This document shows, in pieces, positions 8,025 through 16,010 of a DNA stretch of 64,000 bases. Under the pieces are notes generated by a model that made no database searches, had not been told where the DNA came from, and saw only the letters and a program-made list of their open reading frames with translations. Source of the DNA: Mesorhizobium sp. (GTDB lineage: Bacteria; Pseudomonadota; Alphaproteobacteria; Rhizobiales; Rhizobiaceae); assembly GCA_019635735.1 (NCBI GenBank), contig JAHBYX010000009.1, forward strand, positions 154,501 through 218,500. Reading direction: 5' to 3'. Position 1 is the first letter of the stretch. Every line of letters starts with the position of its first letter. Both the position numbers and the translations under genes were made by a program.

Positions 8025-9508
8025 GCCATCAGCTTCTTCACCGCCAACATGTCCGCCAGGAACCGTCCCCGCTCCGCAGCCTTCGCATCGTCGGGGAGGC
8101 GCAGGAGATAGGACGGGTGGACGGTGAGGAAGACCTCCAGGCCGTCTTCGCGCGTCACCGTCTGCCCGCGCATCTTGGTGATCGGAACGGCCTTGCCGAG
8201 CAGCGACTGCGCGGCCGTCGCGCCAAGCGCCACGACGAGGTCGGGCTTGATGAGCTTCAGCTCATGCCCGATCCACCAGCGGCAGGCCTGTATCTCGCCC
8301 GCATTCGGCCTGGCGTGGATGCGGCGCTTGCCGCGCGGCTCGAACTTGAAGTGCTTCACCGCATTGGTGACGTAGGTCGTCGCGCGTTCGATGCCCGCAT
8401 CCTCGATGATCGCGTCGAACAGCCGGCCGGCCGGACCGACGAAAGGCTTTCCCGCGATGTCCTCCTGGTCGCCCGGCTGCTCGCCGACGAAGACGACGCG
8501 GGCATTCTCCGGCCCTTCGCCGAACACGGTCTGCGTGGCGTCGCGCCACAGCGGGCAGCGGCGGCAGCCGGCGGCGGCCTGACGCAGTTCGGCGATCGAC
8601 GCCGCATCTGCCCCGTTGGTCTGAGTCTCCTCCGGGCGGTTCTTCCAGTGTTTCGCCTGGACCGTCTGATGATGGGGCGCGGGCATGGTCGGCATCCTCT
8701 CGATCATCTCGCGGGCGGATTTCTCCGCGCCGGCGATCAGGTCTGGAATGAGCGAAGCCTCGGGAAGGTTGCGCCAGTATTTCTTCGGCATCTCCGCCGC
8801 CATCGCCTTCACCTTCAGCCGCGCCGGGTTGAAGATCGAGCGGAAATAGGTGCGCCACAGCTCCTCCGCCGCGTCCTCGGCGGGCGCGTCCGCCTTCGAG
8901 GCGCCGGGTCCGATGGCGAGATTCGTGCCGTCCCAGTCCGCCGTCGCCTGCGGGGTCAGGATCGTCCAGCGCATGCCAGTGAAACGGCGCACGAAGAAGG
9001 GCGCGTTGCGCTCGACGATGAAATGCGCGGGTTCGAACCAGGCGACGAAGCGCTCGCCGGCCTCGTCCGCAATGCGGCGAAACCGGACGAAGGCGCGCAT
9101 CTTGTGGATGTCGCGGCGGACCGACTTCTCCATCTCTTCGAGCCTTCGCACGTCCGGATCGGTCGCGACCGATAGCAGATGCGGCTCGCGCTGCAGCCGC
9201 CACAGGATGCGATAGAGGAAACCGAACCGCGCGGGGTCCGAATGGCAGATCACGGCTTCGGCGAGGTCGACGAAGCGGCGGGGCACGCGCAGTTCGGCAG
9301 TCGCCGGCACTGGCGGAAGGTTGGCAATAGCCGTCGGCGAGGCGAAGAGATCGACGGCGTCGTTGCCGTCGATTGTCCAGGATACATCGGACGGGTCGAC
9401 GCCCTGCAGCGCAAGCGTCCGTGCCGCATCGCGCCAACCGGCGAAATCGGTCTGCGACGCAAGTCTCACCGTGTGCCGGGTGCCCTTGCTGGCCGCGGCG
9501 ATCGCCAT
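8021..9508 (-). CDS. udgX: UdgX-type uracil-DNA glycosylase fused to an N-terminal DUF4130 domain
   Basis: The 495-residue protein has two parts. The first 250 or so residues match the DUF4130 domain that travels with the radical-SAM partner. Residues about 305-495 are a UdgX-type uracil-DNA glycosylase with GEQPGDQED at 342-350, the UdgX-specific KRRIH loop at 394-398, and HPSYLLR at 464-470. UdgX proteins attach covalently to the abasic site through the loop histidine (here H398). The pair C315/C318 belongs to the iron-sulfur cluster region. Its ATG overlaps the stop of the radical-SAM gene by one base, so the two are co-translated and probably co-regulated. Confidence 0.92.
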   Translation of the reverse strand: MAIAAASKGTRHTVRLASQTDFAGWRDAARTLALQGVDPSDVSWTIDGNDAVDLFASPTAIANLPPVPATAELRVPRRFVDLAEAVICHSDPARFGFLYRILWRLQREPHLLSVATDPDVRRLEEMEKSVRRDIHKMRAFVRFRRIADEAGERFVAWFEPAHFIVERNAPFFVRRFTGMRWTILTPQATADWDGTNLAIGPGASKADAPAEDAAEELWRTYFRSIFNPARLKVKAMAAEMPKKYWRNLPEASLIPDLIAGAEKSAREMIERMPTMPAPHHQTVQAKHWKNRPEETQTNGADAASIAELRQAAAGCRRCPLWRDATQTVFGEGPENARVVFVGEQPGDQEDIAGKPFVGPAGRLFDAIIEDAGIERATTYVTNAVKHFKFEPRGKRRIHARPNAGEIQACRWWIGHELKLIKPDLVVALGATAAQSLLGKAVPITKMRGQTVTREDGLEVFLTVHPSYLLRLPDDAKAAERGRFLADMLAVKKLMA

Positions 9509-10743
9509 CAGAACAGCTCCAGTTGCTTCGCCTTCGGCGCCACCGTCTCCCGCAAGCGCTCGGAATCGAGCGTTCCGCCCGGCGACCAGCCTTCGGCGAC
9601 GATGAATGGTCGGACAGCGGCGATCGACTGGCAGACGCGCCCGACATCCTCCAGCCGCAGCCGCCGGTGGACGCGCGAGGCGAGAATACGCTTGACCGCC
9701 TTTGTGCCGAGACCGGGCACCCGCAACAGAAGTTCCCGCGGCGCGCGGTTGACGTCGACCGGGAAGGTCGCCCGGTGGTCAAGCGCCCAGGCGAGCTTCG
9801 GATCGATGGCGAGGTCGAGCATGCCGTCGGGCCGCCCGGCCAGGATCTCCCGCTGGTCGAAGCCGTAGAAGCGCATCATCCAGTCGGCCTGGTAGAGACG
9901 ATGCTCACGCATCAGCGGCGGCTTCATCGACGGCAGCGCGGCCGAGGAATCGGGGATCGGGCTGAAGGCGGAGTAGTAGACCCGGCGGAGGCGATAGGAG
10001 CCGTAGAGCCGGGCGCTTGTCTTCAGGATCGTCGCGTCCGGGGTGGCGTCGGCCCCGACGATCATCTGCGTCGACTGGCCGCCGGGCGCGAAGCGGGGCC
10101 TCTTTTTCGTGCGCAGAGTAGGTTCGGCCGCTGCCTCGAGCTTTTCGCGCAGGCCGGCCATCGAGCGTCGGATGGTCTGTGGCCGCTTCTCCGGCGCGAG
10201 CCGCATCACGCCCTCGTCCGTCGGCAGCTCGACATTGATCGACAGCCGGTCGGCATAGAGCCCGGCCTGTTCGATCAGCTCTTGCGAGGCTTCGGGAATG
10301 GTCTTGAGATGGATGTAGCCGCCGAAGGAATGTTCCAGCCTCAGCCGCCGTGCGACCTCGACCATCTCGGCCATCGTCTCGTCGGGCGACCGGATGACGC
10401 CCGAGGAGAGGAACAGGCCTTCGATGTAGTTGCGCCGGTAGAAGTCGAGCGTGAGCTTGACCACTTCATCGACAGCAAACCTGGCCCGCCGCACGTTGGA
10501 GGACGAGCGGTTGATGCAATAGGCGCAGTCGTAGATGCAGAAATTGGTCAGCAGGATTTTCAAGAGCGAGATGCAGCGGCCGTCCGGCGCATAGGCGTGG
10601 CAGATCCCGGTCGCTTCCGTCGAACCGATCCCACCGGACTTCAGCGAGTTCCGCTTGTCGGCCCCGGAAGAGGCGCAGGATGCGTCGTATTTTGCGGCGT
10701 CGGCGAGAATCGCGAGCTTCTCGCGGATGGTGGGGGCAGGCAT
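9508..10743 (-). CDS. Radical-SAM protein linked to uracil-DNA glycosylase (putative DNA modification/repair)
   Basis: The 411-residue protein carries the radical-SAM cluster motif C69-x3-C73-x2-C76 and a C-terminal helix-hairpin-helix-like segment (LLLRVPGLGTKAVKRIL), consistent with DNA binding. It matches the family defined by constant linkage to UdgX fusions, whose chemistry is not established as far as I know. A LexA-type direct repeat begins 3 bp upstream of the ATG, and no Shine-Dalgarno sequence is present there, so the message may be leaderless. It is the first gene of the pair, divergent from sulfide:quinone oxidoreductase. SOS induction after DNA damage is inferred. Confidence 0.9.
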   Translation of the reverse strand: MPAPTIREKLAILADAAKYDASCASSGADKRNSLKSGGIGSTEATGICHAYAPDGRCISLLKILLTNFCIYDCAYCINRSSSNVRRARFAVDEVVKLTLDFYRRNYIEGLFLSSGVIRSPDETMAEMVEVARRLRLEHSFGGYIHLKTIPEASQELIEQAGLYADRLSINVELPTDEGVMRLAPEKRPQTIRRSMAGLREKLEAAAEPTLRTKKRPRFAPGGQSTQMIVGADATPDATILKTSARLYGSYRLRRVYYSAFSPIPDSSAALPSMKPPLMREHRLYQADWMMRFYGFDQREILAGRPDGMLDLAIDPKLAWALDHRATFPVDVNRAPRELLLRVPGLGTKAVKRILASRVHRRLRLEDVGRVCQSIAAVRPFIVAEGWSPGGTLDSERLRETVAPKAKQLELF

Positions 10744-10745
10744 TT

Positions 10746-10760
10746 GTTCATGTTACGTTC
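10746..10760 (-). promoter_or_regulatory. LexA (SOS) box GTTC-N7-GTTC
   Basis: The sequence GTTC-ATGTTAC-GTTC is an exact match to the alphaproteobacterial LexA site, a GTTC direct repeat with 7-bp spacing (GAAC-N7-GAAC on the minus strand). It lies 3-17 bases upstream of the radical-SAM start codon and would overlap a -10-like TAACAT, so LexA binding would block initiation. The site is seen directly; regulation is inferred. Confidence 0.75.
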
Positions 10761-10941
10761 TATGCGATCCCTTGGCCATTCACGATTATTTGCTTCCGAC
10801 GCGGCCCAGGACGGCTTTGTCCCGCGCTTGTCCTGGATCAATGCGCCCGGCTCGGGAGCGGCCTAGTTGAACGGCATTGTCGATAAACGTCCGGGTGCGC
10901 TCGAAGCTCGTAGCCGTCCCGGTTGGGCTGGAGGAACTCGA

Positions 10942-12243
10942 ATGGTGCAGGTGGTTGTTCTCGGTGCCGGGCTGGGCGGCACGATCATGGCATACGAGTT
11001 GCGCGACGCGCTCGGTAAGCAGCACAAGATCGCCGTCGTCAACAAGGGCAGCCGCTATTCGTTCGTGCCGTCGAACCCGTGGGTCGCCGTCGGCTGGCGC
11101 GACCGCGCGGCGACCGAGGTCGATCTCGTTCCGGTGCTCAAGGCCCGCGACATCGCGCTTTATCCGCAGGGCGCGCAGCGTGTGCATCCGGCCGAGAAGC
11201 GTATCGAACTCACCGACGGAACGTCCATCGCCTACGACTACCTCGTCATCGCCACCGGTCCGGAACTCGCCTTCGACGAGATCGAGGGGCTGGGGCCGGA
11301 GGGTTTCACCCAGTCGGTCTGTCATATCGACCACGCGCTGTCGGCCAAGACGGCCTTCGACAAGCTGGTCGCCAATCCGGGGCCGGTGATCATCGGCGCG
11401 GTGCAGGGCGCTTCCTGTTTCGGCCCGGCCTACGAGTTCACCTTCATCCTCGACAAGGCTCTGCGCGACGCCAAGGTGCGCGACCGCGTTCCGATGACCT
11501 TCGTGACGTCCGAGCCTTACATCGGCCATCTCGGCCTCGACGGCGTCGGCGACACCAAGGGCCTGCTCGAAAGCGAGATGCGCCAGCATCACATCAAGTG
11601 GATCTGCAACGCCAAGGTCGACAAGGTCGAGGCGGGCACGATGCACGTTTCCGAGTTCGCCGAGGACGGCTCGGTCAAGCAGACGCATGCCCTGCCCAAA
11701 GTCTATTCGATGATGCTGCCGGCCTTCCGCGGCGTTCCGGCCGTCATAGGCATTGAGGGGCTGACCAATCCGCGCGGCTTCATCGTCGTCGACAAGCACC
11801 AGCGCAACCCGAAGTTTCCCGAGGTCTTCGGTATCGGCGTCTGCGTGGCGATCCCGCCGATGGGCAAGACGCCGGTTCCAGTCGGCGTGCCGAAGACCGG
11901 CTTCATGATCGAGTCGATGGTCACGGCGACGGCGCACAACATCAAGCGCCTGGTCGATGGCGCCGAGCCGAATGCGGAAGGCACCTGGAACGCCGTCTGC
12001 CTCGCCGATTTCGGCGACTCCGGCGTCGCCTTCGTCGCCCAGCCGCAGATCCCGCCGCGCAACGTCAACTGGTCATCGTCCGGCAAGTGGGTGCATGCCG
12101 CCAAGGTCGGCTTCGAGAAGTATTTCCTGCACAAGATCCGCAGCGGCAAGTCGGAGCCGTTCTACGAGAAGCTGGCGCTTCAGGTGCTCGGCATCGACAA
12201 GCTGAAGAGCATCAAGATCGACGGGCCGAAAACGCCGGCCTGA
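10942..12243 (+). CDS. sqr: Sulfide:quinone oxidoreductase
   Basis: The 433-residue flavoprotein oxidises sulfide to sulfur/polysulfide and reduces quinone at the membrane surface. The FAD site VVVLGAGLGG is at residues 4-13. The three redox cysteines of bona fide enzymes are all present: C127 (SVCHIDHA), C159 (GASCFGPAYE) and C353 (AVCLADFGD). The start at 10942 has a GAGGAA ribosome site; the frame stays open upstream without a better start. It stands alone, divergent from the SOS-like operon and overlapping tail-to-tail by 32 bp with a small membrane protein gene. No sulfide-responsive repressor or persulfide dioxygenase is adjacent. Confidence 0.92.
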   Translation: MVQVVVLGAGLGGTIMAYELRDALGKQHKIAVVNKGSRYSFVPSNPWVAVGWRDRAATEVDLVPVLKARDIALYPQGAQRVHPAEKRIELTDGTSIAYDYLVIATGPELAFDEIEGLGPEGFTQSVCHIDHALSAKTAFDKLVANPGPVIIGAVQGASCFGPAYEFTFILDKALRDAKVRDRVPMTFVTSEPYIGHLGLDGVGDTKGLLESEMRQHHIKWICNAKVDKVEAGTMHVSEFAEDGSVKQTHALPKVYSMMLPAFRGVPAVIGIEGLTNPRGFIVVDKHQRNPKFPEVFGIGVCVAIPPMGKTPVPVGVPKTGFMIESMVTATAHNIKRLVDGAEPNAEGTWNAVCLADFGDSGVAFVAQPQIPPRNVNWSSSGKWVHAAKVGFEKYFLHKIRSGKSEPFYEKLALQVLGIDKLKSIKIDGPKTPA

Positions 12244-12460
12244 ACGCGGGGCGGCGCCAGTAGCGCAGCATCATCCGGCGGGAGACGACCCAGGCGATCG
12301 GTGGCGTCATTGCCAGGCTCGCGAGCACGACGTTCGGCATCAGGACCGAGGCGTGCTCGCTGAGTGCCGGCTCCGACAGAACCGTAACCGCGCCGGCGCC
12401 GAAAAGCACGGCGTTGACGGGCAGGGCGGCAAGCGTGGCAACGTAGACGCGGGTATTCAT
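12212..12460 (-). CDS. Small two-helix membrane protein, function unknown
   Basis: The 82-residue protein has two hydrophobic segments (about residues 5-28 and 42-62) and a very basic C-terminal tail (SRRMMLRYWRRPAFRPAF...RRS). It starts with ATG behind a GGAGAG ribosome site, which makes a real gene likely despite the length. A recurring proline-containing pattern (MTPPIAWVVSRRMMLRYW) suggests homologues, but I do not recognise the family. Its last 32 bp overlap the end of the convergent sulfide:quinone oxidoreductase gene. The basic tail would face the cytoplasm. Confidence 0.65.
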   Translation of the reverse strand: MNTRVYVATLAALPVNAVLFGAGAVTVLSEPALSEHASVLMPNVVLASLAMTPPIAWVVSRRMMLRYWRRPAFRPAFSARRS

Positions 12461-12516
12461 CGGACTCTCCGTCGTGTTGGAGAGACAACTCCGACCGGAC
12501 CCGACGGTTCCCCGCG

Positions 12517-13905
12517 TCACACCTCGTGCAGATAGAGCTGGTAGTCGAGCTCGCTCACCGTGCGGGCGACGCGCAGATATTCGGACTGCTTGATTGCGGT
12601 GAAGGTTCGGTGCAGTTCCATACCCAGCGCGTCCTGCAGGAAGGCCGACGATTTCGCCAGTTCGATCGCCGCGCGCCAGTCGACCGGCATGTTGGTCGCC
12701 GCGTCCGAGGCCTTCTCGTAGCCGTTGCCCTCGGTCATCGGGCCGGGATCGAGCTTCTCGTCCAGTCCCTTGACGATGCCGGCGAGCACAGTGGCGGCGA
12801 CGAGATAGGGATTGGCGTCGACGCCGGACGGGCGGTGCTCGATGCGGCGGCTCTTGACGTCGCCCGCCGGCACGCGCAGCGCCACCGAGCGGTTGTTGAC
12901 GCCCCATGTCGGCGCGATCGGCGCGTAGGACTGGGCCACGAAGCGGCGCCACGAATTGGCGTGCGGGGCAAAGACCAGCATCGACTCCGCCATCGTCGCC
13001 GACAGGCCGCCGAGCGCGCGCAGCAGGTCGAGTGACCATGTCTCGCCATTGGCCTCGGAGAAGACGTTTCGGCCGTCTCTATCGGTCATCGAGACGTGAA
13101 GGTGCATGCCGGAACCGGCATAGTCCTCGATCGGCTTGGCCATGAAGCAGGCGGTGACGCCGTGGCGGCGGGCGGCGGCGCGCACGATGCGCTTCAGCAT
13201 GACGAGGTCGTCGGCGGCCTGCATGATGTCTGTGCGGTAGTGGAGCGTGAGCTCGTATTGCCCCGGCGCATATTCGGAGATCACGGTCTCGGCGGGAATG
13301 TCCTGCGCCTTCGCGGCGGCGTAGATGTCGGAAAAGAGGGGTTCCATCCCGTGCAGATGGTCGACTGAATAGACCTCAGTCTTGCCCGAGCGGCGGCCGT
13401 CGACCACCGCGGAGGCCGGGCGGACCCGCCCATCGGCGTCGCGGTCGTTGGCGAGCAGGAAGAACTCGAGCTCGAACGCGGCGGCGGGCTTCAATCCCAT
13501 CGCGTCCAGCCGCGCCACCTGGCGGGCGAGCGCGTGGCGCGGGTCGGACGTCATCGGCGTGCCGTCGAGCAGATACATCGACATCAGCACCTGGCCGCGG
13601 GCCGGCGACGTGCCGTGGAGCGGCTTCAGCGTGCCGGGGATCGGCCAGGCGCGAAGGTCGCCGTCGCCGGAATCCCAGATCAGGCCGGTCTCGTGCACGT
13701 CCTCGCCGGTGATGTCGAGGCCGAGCACAGAGATCGGCATGTGCCGCCCGCCCTCGTAGAGCGGCATCAGCTCGTGACGTCGGATGATCTTGCCGCGGCC
13801 GACGCCGTTGGAATCGGTCAGCACGATGTCGATCGCCTCGATCTCCGGGTGACCGACGAGAAAGGCCTGGGCTTCGGCGGGGGTGGAGCCGGAGGGGGAG
13901 GTCAT
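12517..13905 (-). CDS. Glutamine-synthetase-family ligase (gamma-glutamyl-amine synthetase-like)
   Basis: The 462-residue protein has the glutamine synthetase catalytic set: FELEFF (metal-binding glutamate), SEYAPGQYEL, GSGMHLHVS, NRSVALRVP and RIEHRPSGVDANPYL. The sequence lacks the tyrosine adenylylation loop of GlnA and resembles PuuA-type enzymes that gamma-glutamylate putrescine or other amines. An aminotransferase lies upstream in the same direction, separated by the palindromic repeat, and a gamma-glutamyl-GABA hydrolase-like gene lies 9 kb away. Together they could serve amine catabolism. The amine substrate cannot be read from sequence. Confidence 0.87.
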   Translation of the reverse strand: MTSPSGSTPAEAQAFLVGHPEIEAIDIVLTDSNGVGRGKIIRRHELMPLYEGGRHMPISVLGLDITGEDVHETGLIWDSGDGDLRAWPIPGTLKPLHGTSPARGQVLMSMYLLDGTPMTSDPRHALARQVARLDAMGLKPAAAFELEFFLLANDRDADGRVRPASAVVDGRRSGKTEVYSVDHLHGMEPLFSDIYAAAKAQDIPAETVISEYAPGQYELTLHYRTDIMQAADDLVMLKRIVRAAARRHGVTACFMAKPIEDYAGSGMHLHVSMTDRDGRNVFSEANGETWSLDLLRALGGLSATMAESMLVFAPHANSWRRFVAQSYAPIAPTWGVNNRSVALRVPAGDVKSRRIEHRPSGVDANPYLVAATVLAGIVKGLDEKLDPGPMTEGNGYEKASDAATNMPVDWRAAIELAKSSAFLQDALGMELHRTFTAIKQSEYLRVARTVSELDYQLYLHEV

Positions 13906-13931
13906 GTCGTTGTAGCTTTCTGATGCGTATT

Positions 13932-14063
13932 CGCCCCCTCCACCGCCTTCGGCGGTCCCCCTCCCCCGTAAACGGGGGAGGATGAGAGCGCGGTCGCGGC
14001 GCCGCCATATCCTCCCCCGCGAAGCGGGGGAGGGGGACCATGCGAAGCATGGTGGAGGGGGCG
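13932..14063. repeat. Palindromic GC-rich intergenic repeat, copy B
   Basis: A 132-bp element with complementary arms: the left starts CGCCCCCTCCACCG and the right ends GGTGGAGGGGGCG. Inside each arm are small hairpins (CCGCC-TTC-GGCGG, CCCCCG-TAAA-CGGGGG, CCCCCGC-GAA-GCGGGGG, ACCATGC-GAA-GCATGGT). It is the same family as the element at 3285-3432 and lies between an aminotransferase and a glutamine-synthetase-like gene read on the minus strand. It could stabilise mRNA or attenuate between the two. Confidence 0.8.
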
Positions 14064-14077
14064 TGGATACAACAGCT

Positions 14078-15454
14078 TCACCCCGCCAGCTCCTCGCAAA
14101 TCTCGCCGAACGCCTTCACCAGCCGGTCGACCTGCTTCTTTTTCGTCGCCGGCGAGACCAGCATCATGTTGTGGAACGGCGCGATCAGGCAGCAGCGGTT
14201 GACGAGGCCGACATGGATCGCGGCTTCCAGCGCCGGCGCATGGGCCGCCTCGGCCTCCGCCCCGTTCCTCAAGGGTCCCGGCGCGCAGATAAACTCGACG
14301 CGGGCGCCGACGCGGGCGACATGCCAGGGCAGATTCGCCTTCGCGATCGCCTCCGACAAGCCGTCGGCAAGACGCGCGGCGAGCTTTTCCATGTGGCGGT
14401 AATTCTTCTGCGTCATCACCTCGGTCAGCGTCGCCTTCATGCAGGCGAACTGCAGCGGATTGGCCGACAGCGTCGTGCCGATGCCGGAATAGCCCCACGG
14501 CTTGGCGCGGGTATAGTCGCCGTAGCGTTCGGCGACGCCCGCCGACAGGCCCCAGACGCTCGCCGGCACGCCGCCGGCGATTGGCTTGCCGAGCACGAAG
14601 ATGTCCGGGTCGAGATCGTGGACGCGCGTATAGCCGCCGAGTCCGCTGGAAATGGTGTGGGTCTCGTCGATCAGGAGCAGCGTGCCGGTTTCGCGAGTGA
14701 TGCGCCGCAGTTCGGCATGGTAGCCGGGATCGGGCAGGACCATGCAGGAATTGGTCAGCACCGGCTCGGCGATGACGCAGGCGACGTCGCCCGGCGCCAA
14801 TGCCGCTTCGAGTCCGGGGACATCGTTGAACTCGACGACCTTCGTGTCCTCGGTCAGGTCGCGGAACTGGCCGGAGAGGCCGGGCTTGTTCACCGGCCTG
14901 CCGTCCTTCAGCTTGACGAAGGTCTCCTCGACCGCGCCATGATAGCAGCCGTTGAACACGAGGATCTTTGCCCGACCTGTAACGGCGCGGGCCACGCGCA
15001 GCGCGAAACGGTTGGCGTCCGACGCCGTCGTGGCGATCTGCCATTGCGGCAGGCCGAACATCGAGGTCAGCAGATGGCCGAGTTCCATCGCGTCCTGCGA
15101 CGGCAGCATGTAGGTGAGGCCGCGCCGCGCCTGGCGGCGGATGGCGCGCGCGACCGGCGGCGGCGAATGACCGAACATCGAGCCGGTGTCGCCGAGGCAG
15201 AAATCGTCGAGCTCGATGCCGTCGATGTCGGTGATCGTCGCCCCGCTCGCCTTCTCGACGATCATCGGGAAGGGCATCGGCCAGTCCAGCATCCAGTGCA
15301 TCGGCACGCCGTCGAGGAAGCCGGCGACGCCGTCGCCGAAACGCTTCTTCGATTTCGGCCGCGCCTTCGCATAGGCCCGCGCCTCGCGGTCGCGCAGGGC
15401 GGCGATGCGAGAAAGGGCGACGCCGCCCTCGGTCTTTCCAGCTGTGTCACTCAC
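14078..15454 (-). CDS. Class III PLP-dependent aminotransferase
   Basis: The 458-residue protein belongs to the class III aminotransferase family, closest in pattern to glutamate-1-semialdehyde aminomutase-like members. Seen are FNGCYHGAVEET (PLP-site glycine and tyrosine), LIDETHTISSG with the PLP-binding aspartate, and FVLGKPIAGGVPAS with the Schiff-base lysine. The start is a GTG at 15454 (MSDTAGKTEGG...) because no ATG fits the family N-terminus; a G-rich stretch precedes it. The downstream glutamine-synthetase-like gene suggests a joint role in amine or amino-acid catabolism. The amino donor is unknown. Confidence 0.87.
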   Translation of the reverse strand: MSDTAGKTEGGVALSRIAALRDREARAYAKARPKSKKRFGDGVAGFLDGVPMHWMLDWPMPFPMIVEKASGATITDIDGIELDDFCLGDTGSMFGHSPPPVARAIRRQARRGLTYMLPSQDAMELGHLLTSMFGLPQWQIATTASDANRFALRVARAVTGRAKILVFNGCYHGAVEETFVKLKDGRPVNKPGLSGQFRDLTEDTKVVEFNDVPGLEAALAPGDVACVIAEPVLTNSCMVLPDPGYHAELRRITRETGTLLLIDETHTISSGLGGYTRVHDLDPDIFVLGKPIAGGVPASVWGLSAGVAERYGDYTRAKPWGYSGIGTTLSANPLQFACMKATLTEVMTQKNYRHMEKLAARLADGLSEAIAKANLPWHVARVGARVEFICAPGPLRNGAEAEAAHAPALEAAIHVGLVNRCCLIAPFHNMMLVSPATKKKQVDRLVKAFGEICEELAG

Positions 15455-15554
15455 GTTACCCCCACGCCCCCCGGACAACACATCCCTGATACCGGTCCCC
15501 TCGATAAGGCGCAACAGCGGCCCGGGACGTGCCCGGGAAACAAGGAGAGAGCCG

Positions 15555-16007
15555 ATGCGCCGGATCACGATCGCCCTGATGTCCTTCCTTGCCCTGGTCA
15601 CGGGCGCGCAGGCGTCGGGCGGCTTCGGCTGCGACGCCAAGGACAAGAATGTCGAGTTCCTGTTCGAGAGCGGCATGACGCGCGGCATGGGATCGCCCGT
15701 CTTCAACTTCCGCGGCACCGTCGAGATCAAGTCGAAGGATGTCGCGGCCGACCTGCGTAAGGTCGAGTTCGACGGCGCGCATCTGGCCCAGTACTGGTCG
15801 GAGGACGACCAGCTCAATCTGGTGATCTACCGCGAGCGCGAGGGCGACAAGCCGCACGGCTATGTCCAGATCATCATCCGAACCAAGGGCGACGAGGAAG
15901 GGCTGAACGGAGGCTACGAGCTGACGGTCTTCGATGGCGTCGACAATGCGACGCCCGAGGGCAAGACCTACACTGCGGGCGGCGAGGTCGAATGCATCGT
16001 GGAGTAG
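15555..16007 (+). CDS. Secreted protein of unknown function
   Basis: The 150-residue product starts with a clear Sec signal peptide (MRRITIALMSFLALVTGAQA, cleavage after about residue 20). The mature part has two cysteines, one near the start (GGFGCDAKD) and one at the end (VECIVE), likely to form a disulfide in the periplasm. Beta-strand-like alternation (VFNFRGTVEIKS, YVQIIIRTK) suggests a small beta protein. The start has an AAGGAGA ribosome site. No family recognised. It converges with the WD40 gene, whose stop lies 3 bp away. Confidence 0.8.
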   Translation: MRRITIALMSFLALVTGAQASGGFGCDAKDKNVEFLFESGMTRGMGSPVFNFRGTVEIKSKDVAADLRKVEFDGAHLAQYWSEDDQLNLVIYREREGDKPHGYVQIIIRTKGDEEGLNGGYELTVFDGVDNATPEGKTYTAGGEVECIVE

Positions 16008-16010
16008 CGC

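Noticed and set aside
13932..14063. CRISPR-like or terminator reading of the GC-rich hairpins
   Set aside because: No equal-length spacers and no repeated unit in series; the structure is one long palindrome repeated elsewhere in the window.
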